This document shows, piece after piece, positions 54,544 to 62,041 of a stretch of 64,000 nucleotides of DNA; position 1 is the first letter of the stretch; each line of letters opens with the position of its first letter. Under the pieces are notes generated by a model. The model saw only the letters and a program-made list of their open reading frames with translations. It searched no databases and was not told the origin of the DNA. The stretch spans positions 1 through 64,000 of the forward strand of contig JAEZZA010000012.1 in assembly GCA_023442525.1 (NCBI GenBank), in the 5' to 3' direction. A program made the translations under genes and the position numbers. The DNA is from Bacteroidota bacterium. GTDB taxonomy: Bacteria; Bacteroidota; Bacteroidia; Bacteroidales; UBA10428.

Positions 54544-55881
54544 CTATTTTTTACTGTAGCTAAACACCTGCATCAAGGCTCTGCCATCGTGATAGCAGCT
54601 TTTCCAGGCATGAACTTTGCGTTCCCTTACAGTGCGCGGATTTGCATCGAGGCCGCTGTTATACCATCCTCCATGTTCTTTATCGACCATCTCGGTGGTT
54701 ATGTAATTCCACATTTTCGGAAATTCAGCGGCATATCTGTTGTCTTCCGGATACAGTTCTGAAAACAGGGCAAGGGCATGCCAAGCTTCGGCCTGTGCCC
54801 ACCATACTTTGCTGCTGTCGATCACCTCAACGGTCCCCTTGGTGAATTCATATCCTTTGTCGAATATTCCATAAAAATCTTTATCAAAGCCGAATTCCAG
54901 TGTATGATCAATCAGACCTCGGGCAACTTTCAGGGTCAGCGGGTCAGGAGTTCCATACAGAGCTTTTGATGCATCAACAAGCAAATAGGCTGTTTCGATA
55001 TTGTGACCGAATGAAACATGATCCATCCAGGGATTCTTTATAATATAGTTTCTGGATGAATCCTTGATGCATACCGGATTCCATTTACTGTCGAAGAAGA
55101 GGTTCAGGTAACCTGATTCATTTACCATGCGGTCGCGTACGAGTCCAAGTGTTTCAGTGAGTCTATCCTTTACAATATCGTCGGGTATTACCCTATAAGC
55201 AGTTGTGAGGGCTTCCAACAGGTGAATACCGGTATTCTGATCCTTGCCCGACGGGTTGTCCCAGCCCTCGGGCACTTCCTTACCGGTGAACTTTGTGTTG
55301 CCGATCCAAATGCTGAAATATCCCTTTTCGGCAGGATCATATACTTTCTTTTCGAGCCAGTCGAACGCTTTTTTAACCCATCCGAGTGTTTCAGGAGTTT
55401 TATTTATCAATGCGTATTGCGACAGGGCATACAGGGCAAAAGCGTTTCCGTAAGTCAATTTATAAACTGCCTCTGCTTTTTGGGCTGAATCGGGATAATA
55501 GAACTGGTAAAAGCCTCCACCTATTGTATCCCATAAACGAGTAGTCAGAAATTCGTATCCGTGGTCGGCTGCTTTCCTGAAGACCGGGTTTTCGGGGAAC
55601 ATTTCTGCGGCCCTTGCGGCAGTCCACAATCCACGGGCCTGGGTTACAAGCATTTTATCCTGGTTTTCCGACAAAGTCCAGTCGTTTTCAAAATTTGTCC
55701 AGTAACCTCCGTTAACCGTGTCGATGATACGGGGATAAAAGTTATTCAGCAGATAATCGAGTTGGATTTTTATTTCGGTATGAGGTACTCCAAGGTATTC
55801 TTTTTCAGTGACGCGGCATGCTGACAATGAGAAAAATATAATTATAACAATTGCAAGATATTTGACCATCAGCCTTTTCAT
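54544..55881 (-). CDS. AGE-type (cellobiose 2-epimerase-like) lipoprotein
   Basis: This 445-residue protein has an N-terminal lipoprotein signal (lipobox FFSLSACRV). It then forms an alpha/alpha-barrel of the N-acylglucosamine 2-epimerase superfamily: GGYWTNFENDWTLSENQDKML, VTQARGLWTAARAAEMFPEN, GGFYQFYYPDS, GHNIETAYLLVDAS and VWWAQAEAWHALALF, ending HAWKSCYHDGRALMQVF. Family members epimerise or isomerise free sugars and cello- or manno-oligosaccharides. Export as a lipoprotein is less usual for this mostly cytoplasmic family. It faces the lysine cluster with a 27-bp gap and is monocistronic. An ATG at 55869 is an alternative start. Confidence 0.78.
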   Translation of the reverse strand: MKRLMVKYLAIVIIIFFSLSACRVTEKEYLGVPHTEIKIQLDYLLNNFYPRIIDTVNGGYWTNFENDWTLSENQDKMLVTQARGLWTAARAAEMFPENPVFRKAADHGYEFLTTRLWDTIGGGFYQFYYPDSAQKAEAVYKLTYGNAFALYALSQYALINKTPETLGWVKKAFDWLEKKVYDPAEKGYFSIWIGNTKFTGKEVPEGWDNPSGKDQNTGIHLLEALTTAYRVIPDDIVKDRLTETLGLVRDRMVNESGYLNLFFDSKWNPVCIKDSSRNYIIKNPWMDHVSFGHNIETAYLLVDASKALYGTPDPLTLKVARGLIDHTLEFGFDKDFYGIFDKGYEFTKGTVEVIDSSKVWWAQAEAWHALALFSELYPEDNRYAAEFPKMWNYITTEMVDKEHGGWYNSGLDANPRTVRERKVHAWKSCYHDGRALMQVFSYSKK

Positions 55882-55980
55882 TTTTGATGTTTGAATACGC
55901 TAAAGCTAATAAGAATTTCGGTTATAAAACCTGCGACGACCTTCAATGGCCAGGAGAAAAATCACTTACTGAAATTAAAG

Positions 55981-56008
55981 TTTAGCAACTAAATAAATTA
56001 TATATTTG
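55981..56008 (+). promoter_or_regulatory. MarR promoter with predicted operator 1
   Basis: The -7 element TATATTTG (56001-56008) is an exact consensus match 25 bp before the MarR start. Just upstream lies the palindrome TTTAG-CAA-CTAAA (55981-55993), covering the -33 region. The same palindrome TTTAGnnnCTAAA lies upstream of the tolC-like gene, so this is probably the MarR autoregulatory site. Confidence 0.68.
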
Positions 56009-56033
56009 CATGAAATATTAATTATTGTAATCC

Positions 56034-56495
56034 ATGAATCAGGAGCTTCATTCAATGGTGGATATGTTTATTAAGATACTTCACCTTTATTCAATGATCG
56101 ATAAAAAGCCAAAGGATTATGGTACCGGAGATTTGCTGTACGTGACTGAAATTCATACCATCCACTGCATTGCGGAGAATCCGGAGATCAATCTGACTCA
56201 GCTTGCTGAAATGACCGGTGTTACCAAAGGAGCTGTTTCACAGACCGTGAAACGTTTGATCAGCAAGAGGTACATAGCTGCCTATAAATCACGAAACAAA
56301 AAGGAAGTGAATTTACGGCTTTCCGATAAGGGATACCTGATAAATCTTAAGCATGAAGAATTTGAAAAGGAACAATTCGGCTTTGTTGAAGATATATACA
56401 ATAGTGCGTCGCCACGGGATATCGACCTGGTCAAGAGGCTTTTCAACGCCATATATGATGGCATGAAAACCATGATGGAAGCCAGTTCGTCATAA
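56034..56495 (+). CDS. MarR family transcriptional regulator of the efflux operon
   Basis: This 153-residue winged-helix protein has the recognition region INLTQLAEMTGVTKGAVSQTVKRLISK and wing KSRNKKEVNLRLSDKGYLIN, flanked by dimerisation helices. It is followed within 24 bp by an RND efflux operon. Two identical-type palindromes (TTTAGnnnCTAAA) lie upstream of its own gene and of the tolC-like gene, so it most likely represses both and is released by a small-molecule ligand. Confidence 0.88.
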   Translation: MNQELHSMVDMFIKILHLYSMIDKKPKDYGTGDLLYVTEIHTIHCIAENPEINLTQLAEMTGVTKGAVSQTVKRLISKRYIAAYKSRNKKEVNLRLSDKGYLINLKHEEFEKEQFGFVEDIYNSASPRDIDLVKRLFNAIYDGMKTMMEASSS

Positions 56496-56508
56496 TTTAG
56501 TACCTAAA
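56496..56508 (+). promoter_or_regulatory. Predicted MarR operator 2
   Basis: TTTAG-TAC-CTAAA, starting at the marR stop and ending 10 bp before the tolC-like start. It matches operator 1 in both arms, with a different 3-bp centre. Confidence 0.62.
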
Positions 56509-56518
56509 CATAAACCCT

Positions 56519-57862
56519 ATGAAATATTTACCCCTACTGATCCTGTTATTCGGATCGAAGATTTTCGGACAACAAACCTTGGAGGAATACATTAATTATG
56601 CTTTAAATAACAATCTGGCACTGGAACAGAAGGAAGCCGACTACAGGAAGAGCCTGGCTGCTTTGGGTGAAGCAAGGGGCCTCTTTTACCCCTCAGTTTC
56701 ACTTAATGCACGATATACCGTGTCAAAAGGAGGCCGGGTTATAGATTTTCCGGTTGGTGATCTGTTGAATCCCGTCTATTCTACATTAAATCAGCTTACT
56801 GCATCGGACAATTTCCCTGTTTTAAAAAACCAGGAAATTGCATTTTTGCGTCCTACGGAACATGAAACCAAACTACGTCTGGTTCAGCCGCTGTTTAATT
56901 CCGATATATATTACAATGCACGCATAAGGCAGTTGATATCTGTTTCGGAGCACATCAGCCTGGAACAATATCGCCGGGAGCTGATCACTGAAATCAGAAA
57001 ATCATATTATACTGTGGCAATGACGAGCAGAGTCATCCGCATGCTGGGCGATACGCGACGGATTTTACAGGAAAATATCCGCGTTAACACAAGTCTTTTT
57101 CAGAATGACAAGATAACGCGGGATATTGTTTTGCGCTCGGAGACCGAGCTATATGAATTTGATCAGAAAATTCTTGAAGCATCTGTGAACTATGAAACTG
57201 CGAAAGCCTATTTTAATTTTTTACTGAATCGGTCGCTGAAAGATTCCATTATCATTGAAGAGCCCATCATTACTGAGATGCCCGACAATACAGATGATTT
57301 TTATATTGAACAGGCCTTAGGAAATCGCGAAGAGATAAGGAATCTGGAACAACTGAACAGGATTTACGATCTGTCGTTGCAACTTAACCGGGGTGGCAGT
57401 CTGCCCGATCTTTTTGTTGTTGCTGATTATGGGTTTGAAGGTGAGAAGTATAAATTTAATAAGGACCACGATTATATACAGGCTTCTGCAGTCTTAACAT
57501 GGGATTTGTTCGCGGGACTTCAGAACCGTTCGAGGATAAAACAATCACTGATTCAGAAGGAATCAGCAAACAACAGGCTAAAAGAGGTCAAAAGCAGGAT
57601 CAGCCTGCAGGTTATCAATATACTGGAAGAATTGAAAGCGGAAAGAGCAGGATTAGCTGCCGCGGAGATGAGGTTGAGTGCTGCCAGAGAGAGTTTCAGA
57701 CTGGTTAACCGGCGCTATGAAGAAGGTCAGGCAAGCCTGATTGAATTCATGGATGCCCGCAACTCCCTTACCAGGGCCGAAGAGAATGTGATCATAACCA
57801 GGTATTCTTTTCTTTCGAAATACGCAGATTTTGAAAACGCTATAGCAAACTCCAAATTATGA
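56519..57862 (+). CDS. TolC family outer membrane efflux protein
   Basis: This 447-residue outer membrane channel has a signal peptide (MKYLPLLILLFGSKIFGQ) and two OEP-type coiled-coil repeats. The first contains YINYALNNNLALEQKEADYRK; the second ends with the typical RYEEGQASLIEFMDARNSL segment. It forms the outer duct of the tripartite RND pump encoded with the next two genes; it overlaps the adaptor gene by 4 bp. Confidence 0.9.
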   Translation: MKYLPLLILLFGSKIFGQQTLEEYINYALNNNLALEQKEADYRKSLAALGEARGLFYPSVSLNARYTVSKGGRVIDFPVGDLLNPVYSTLNQLTASDNFPVLKNQEIAFLRPTEHETKLRLVQPLFNSDIYYNARIRQLISVSEHISLEQYRRELITEIRKSYYTVAMTSRVIRMLGDTRRILQENIRVNTSLFQNDKITRDIVLRSETELYEFDQKILEASVNYETAKAYFNFLLNRSLKDSIIIEEPIITEMPDNTDDFYIEQALGNREEIRNLEQLNRIYDLSLQLNRGGSLPDLFVVADYGFEGEKYKFNKDHDYIQASAVLTWDLFAGLQNRSRIKQSLIQKESANNRLKEVKSRISLQVINILEELKAERAGLAAAEMRLSAARESFRLVNRRYEEGQASLIEFMDARNSLTRAEENVIITRYSFLSKYADFENAIANSKL

Positions 57863-58899
57863 AAGCACGAATACTAAACCCTATAATGCTGACTGTTATT
57901 GGCATTATCATTTTCGCATGTTCAAAAGGTCCGGAAAAAGTAATTAGTGACGAGCGCGTAAAGATCAAGGTCTTTACGGTAAGCAGTGAAAAGATGATTT
58001 TTCCGGTTCACGCAACCGGCATCCTGGTCCCCTCAAAAGAGATCAGGCTTTCATTTAAAACAGGTGGTATTATTAAGTCGATATTAGCCAATGAAGGCTC
58101 GCACGTTAAGAAGGGTGAATTGCTGGCTATCCTCGAGATGCCCGAAATCGATGCGCAGGTAAGTCAGGCCGAAAGTGCCTATGACAAAGCATTACGCGAT
58201 TATAACAGGGCCCGCAACCTTTACAACGACAGTGTGGCAACGCTCGAACAGTTACAGAACGCCGAAACGGCTCTTAATTTCGCAAAAGCTATGAGAGAAG
58301 CTGCATTATTCAACCGGAACCATTCCAGGATACCGGCTCCTGACGATGGAGTGATACTTAAAAGAGTTGCACAGGAGCATGAAACCATAGCACCCGGATA
58401 CCCGGTATTTGTCTTCGGTACCAGTAGTAAACAATGGAAAGTCAAAGCTGGGATAGCCGACAAAGACTTCGTACGGATATCAGCCGGAGATTCGGCCCTG
58501 ATTGCCTTTGATGTATGGCCCGGCCGGAAATTTAAAGCTACTGTGGTCCAGCTTGCTGAAGCAGCCAATCCGATGACCGGAACTTATGAAATTGAATTGG
58601 AACTGGCGCCGGTAAAAGAGCGTATGGCGGCGGGTTTTATTGCCGGTGTGGAAATTTTCCCGTCTCAAAACGAACCTTACCTGCTGATACCGGTAGATGC
58701 CATTACAGAGGCCAACGAGATGAAAGGTTTTGTATACATTGTAACAGATTCATTTACAGTTCAGAAAACTCCGGTAAACATTGGACAGTTTTACAGGGAA
58801 TGGGCGGCGATTGATTCAGGTATCCGGGCCGGAGATAAAATTTCCACTGAGGGATCAGCCTATCTTGATCATGGCAGCAAGGTTGAAATTGTGAAATAA
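57859..58899 (+). CDS. RND efflux periplasmic adaptor (membrane fusion protein)
   Basis: This 346-residue lipoprotein (lipobox IIIFACSKG) shows MFP layout: a biotinyl-lipoyl-like half (LSFKTGGIIKSILANEGSHV), a helical hairpin with AYDKALRDYNRARNLYNDSV, the second lipoyl half (IPAPDDGVILKRVAQEHETI) and the beta-barrel/membrane-proximal part ending at GSKVEIVK. It links the inner-membrane pump to the TolC-like channel. Confidence 0.9.
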   Translation: MKARILNPIMLTVIGIIIFACSKGPEKVISDERVKIKVFTVSSEKMIFPVHATGILVPSKEIRLSFKTGGIIKSILANEGSHVKKGELLAILEMPEIDAQVSQAESAYDKALRDYNRARNLYNDSVATLEQLQNAETALNFAKAMREAALFNRNHSRIPAPDDGVILKRVAQEHETIAPGYPVFVFGTSSKQWKVKAGIADKDFVRISAGDSALIAFDVWPGRKFKATVVQLAEAANPMTGTYEIELELAPVKERMAAGFIAGVEIFPSQNEPYLLIPVDAITEANEMKGFVYIVTDSFTVQKTPVNIGQFYREWAAIDSGIRAGDKISTEGSAYLDHGSKVEIVK

Positions 58900-58909
58900 T
58901 CTCACGATC

Positions 58910-61900
58910 ATGAAAATTACTGAACTTGCCGTCAGAAATTACCAGTTTGCACTGGTTGTGTTTTTGCTCCTTATCGCCCTTGGTATCTATTCGCTCACTT
59001 CGATTCCACAATCGGAGGATCCGGAATTCGACATACCTGTTGTACCGGTATATGCCATTTATCCGGGTGCATCGCCGGCAGATATGGAAAAGCTGGTTGT
59101 AGATCCTGTTGAAAAATCTATCAGTGAGCTGGATAACATTAAGAAGCTGGAAAGCTCCATCAAAGATGGCGTGGCATCTGTTGTTGTAGAATTTTCATCA
59201 AACGTGGATCCGGATGATATATTTGATGAAGTATCACGCCAGATCAATTCGATACGCGATAATATGCCCGAGGATCTTTATGGACTTGAGGCAGTAAAGG
59301 TTTCGGCCGGAAATACAAATATCATACAAAGTGCTCTTGTATCGGAAACTGCGTCATACGCCGAACTTGAAAAATACGGCAAGGAGATCAGCGACAGAAT
59401 TGCAGCCATTCCATCTATTAATAAAACAGAGGTCATTGCTTATCCCAAAAGAGAATTACGCATTTCAGTCGACCTTCCAAAGCTTGCCATGTTGAAGATT
59501 CCCGTGAGCCGGGTAATGGGTGCTGTGCAGAGTGAGAATGCAAATATTCCGGGAGGAAGCATCGAGCTCGGATCGAGAAAATACAACATTAAGACAAGCG
59601 GGAATTATGAGGATATAAATGAAATTGAGAATACCATAGTAGGTTCAGCCGGCGGAAGTATAGTATATCTTAAAGATGTAGCCACTGTAACGCTGGATTA
59701 TGAGGATATGCGCTACCATGGACGGTATAACGGAAAGAAGGCGGTTTTCATCATTGCCAGCATGAAGAAAATGCAGAATATCCATGACACCCGCAATGCC
59801 ATTTACGACCGATTTGATGCATTTGAGAAGAACCTTCCGGGATATATCAGTCTCGAAAGAGGCTTTGATCAGTCGAAAAACGTATCGGATAAGCTGGGAA
59901 GGCTTCAGTTTGACTTTCTTTTTGCCATTCTGCTGGTATTGATAACCCTTCTGCCTCTCGGCTTACGTGCTTCAGGGATTGTGATGATATCTATTCCTTT
60001 ATCTGTTTTAATGGGAGTGACCGGCCTTTATCTTACCGGCTTCAGCATTAACCAGCTCAGTATTGTGGGAGGCGTTATTGCACTGGGCTTGCTTGTGGAT
60101 GATTCGATTGTTGTTGTCGAAAATATATCGCGTTGGATAAGAGAAGGACATAAGCCATTTGATGCAGCTATAAAAGCAACCCGTCAGATTGGAGCCGCAG
60201 TACTTGGATGTACAGCAACCCTGATATTTGCATTCCTGCCCCTGATGTTTCTGCCCGGAATGGCCGGACAGTATATGATGGTTTTACCCGTATCGGTTGT
60301 ATATATTATAGCAGGTTCATTATTTGTAGCCCTTACCATAATCCCCTTTATTTCGGGACATGTTCTTAAACCCGTCGATAATCCACATGGCAACAGGGTT
60401 TTGCAGTTGCTGAACAAAGGAATTGATTTCACCTATTCCCGCGCGTTGCAATGGGCTCTGAAAAATCCTGTACGAACCGTAATAATTGCGGCACTGCTTT
60501 TCGTTAGTTCACTGGCTCTGATACCGGTAATCGGTTTCAGTTTGTTCCCCAAGGCCGGTATGAAACAGTTTCTTATTACGGTTGAAACTCCTAAAGGCAG
60601 CACACTTGCAGAAACCGATAAAGCGGTACGTTTTGTTGAATCGGTAGTATCCGGAAAGCCAGATATTGTTTACTATATGTCAAACATCGGAAAGGGGAAT
60701 CCGACGATATATTATAATACCTTTCAGAAAAGTGAGCAGAACAACCTGGGCGAGCTGTTGTGCGAATTAACTCCGAGAACTCAGCCGGAAATTACCCGGT
60801 TTCTTGATGAACTGCGTGATACGCTCAATACCTATGTAAATGCACGAATTTACGTTTATGAATTTGAGAATGGTACGCCAATTGATGCTCCCATTGCATT
60901 ACGACTGATTGGTGACAATCTCGATTCTTTGCAGACCATTTCCCGGCGGATCGAAAGAATAATAAAATCGACCGAAGGAACAATCTATGTTAAAAATCCG
61001 CTTGAACAGTCGCTTACCGATATGAAGATCAAGGTAAACCGCGACAAGGCAGGAATGCTGGGAATTCCGTCGGTTGAAATCGACCGGACGATACGGCTTA
61101 CTCTGGCAGGTATCAGTGCCGGGAATTTCAGAGAACCCGACGGCACCGAGTATGCAATCCGCCTTCGTGCTCCGCATGATGAATCAGGAACTCCACGGGC
61201 ATTGGACCAGATATATGTAGCGTCGTTGAGCGGAGAACAAATTCAATTATCGCAATTGTCAACCGTGGAATTTTCAAGTTCGCCCACGTTGATTGAGCAT
61301 TTCAGCAAGGAACGGTGCGTTACCTTATCTTCATTTGTAAAGACAGGCTTTAATACAGACAAGGTTACACGGGAAATTCTCTCAAAAATTGAGGGCATTC
61401 ATCTTCCCGAAGGATATAGAGTTATTCCCGCCGGTGAAATTCAAAGCCGTCAGGAGAGCTTTGCGGGCATTGGGTCGGCAATACTTATAGCCATTTTTGG
61501 GATTTTCGCCATTCTTATTCTCGAGTTCCGCACCTTTAAAGGAACGTTGATTGTGTTAACTGTAATTCCGCTTGGGGTGATCGGCGGATTGCTCATGCTT
61601 TTCTTCACCGGTTACACGCTTTCATTTTCAGCAGCAGTGGGCTTTGTGGCCCTGATTGGTATAGAAATCAAGAATTCGATATTACTTGTAGATTTCACGA
61701 ATCAGCTCAGAGAAAAGGGTATGCCATTGGATGAATCGATACTAAAAGCTGGCGAAATCCGGTTTTTACCTGTTTTGCTGACCACGCTGACCGCCATTGG
61801 CGGATTACTTCCGATAGCCCTCAGTCATTCGGGAATTTATTCTCCGCTCGCCTGGGTTATAATCGGCGGACTTATCACATCAACACTATTGGCCCGACTG

Positions 61901-61942
61901 GTGACACCGGTGATGTATAAGATTATGCCACCGAAGTATTAG
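58910..61942 (+). CDS. RND efflux pump permease (AcrB/HAE1-like)
   Basis: This 1010-residue inner-membrane pump has two large periplasmic loops and 12 TM helices. TM1 region is YQFALVVFLLLIALGIYSLTS; the TM4 proton-relay acidic pair lies in GLLVDDSIVVVENISRWI. The second half starts near NPVRTVIIAALLFVSSLALI and includes ALIGIEIKNSILLVDF in TM10. It exports drugs or other toxic solutes by proton antiport with the two preceding gene products. Substrates are not predictable, although the MarR control suggests induction by a ligand. Confidence 0.92.
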   Translation: MKITELAVRNYQFALVVFLLLIALGIYSLTSIPQSEDPEFDIPVVPVYAIYPGASPADMEKLVVDPVEKSISELDNIKKLESSIKDGVASVVVEFSSNVDPDDIFDEVSRQINSIRDNMPEDLYGLEAVKVSAGNTNIIQSALVSETASYAELEKYGKEISDRIAAIPSINKTEVIAYPKRELRISVDLPKLAMLKIPVSRVMGAVQSENANIPGGSIELGSRKYNIKTSGNYEDINEIENTIVGSAGGSIVYLKDVATVTLDYEDMRYHGRYNGKKAVFIIASMKKMQNIHDTRNAIYDRFDAFEKNLPGYISLERGFDQSKNVSDKLGRLQFDFLFAILLVLITLLPLGLRASGIVMISIPLSVLMGVTGLYLTGFSINQLSIVGGVIALGLLVDDSIVVVENISRWIREGHKPFDAAIKATRQIGAAVLGCTATLIFAFLPLMFLPGMAGQYMMVLPVSVVYIIAGSLFVALTIIPFISGHVLKPVDNPHGNRVLQLLNKGIDFTYSRALQWALKNPVRTVIIAALLFVSSLALIPVIGFSLFPKAGMKQFLITVETPKGSTLAETDKAVRFVESVVSGKPDIVYYMSNIGKGNPTIYYNTFQKSEQNNLGELLCELTPRTQPEITRFLDELRDTLNTYVNARIYVYEFENGTPIDAPIALRLIGDNLDSLQTISRRIERIIKSTEGTIYVKNPLEQSLTDMKIKVNRDKAGMLGIPSVEIDRTIRLTLAGISAGNFREPDGTEYAIRLRAPHDESGTPRALDQIYVASLSGEQIQLSQLSTVEFSSSPTLIEHFSKERCVTLSSFVKTGFNTDKVTREILSKIEGIHLPEGYRVIPAGEIQSRQESFAGIGSAILIAIFGIFAILILEFRTFKGTLIVLTVIPLGVIGGLLMLFFTGYTLSFSAAVGFVALIGIEIKNSILLVDFTNQLREKGMPLDESILKAGEIRFLPVLLTTLTAIGGLLPIALSHSGIYSPLAWVIIGGLITSTLLARLVTPVMYKIMPPKY

Positions 61943-61968
61943 TCGTGCAGTTGTGCAGTCTGGCGCCC

Positions 61969-62012
61969 CCGATCTTCCTGACAGGTATTCCTCTCCTGTC
62001 AGGTGTGATCGG
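61969..62012. repeat. CCTGACAGG hairpin repeat, copy C
   Basis: CCGATC (61969-61974), CCTGACAGG (61977-61985), a 9-nt loop, CCTGTCAGG (61995-62003) and GATCGG (62007-62012). It has the same order and orientation as copy A and again lies between convergent genes, so it may terminate both. Confidence 0.82.
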
Positions 62013-62041
62013 TGGTAACAGAGTATTGTAGACCGGCAACT

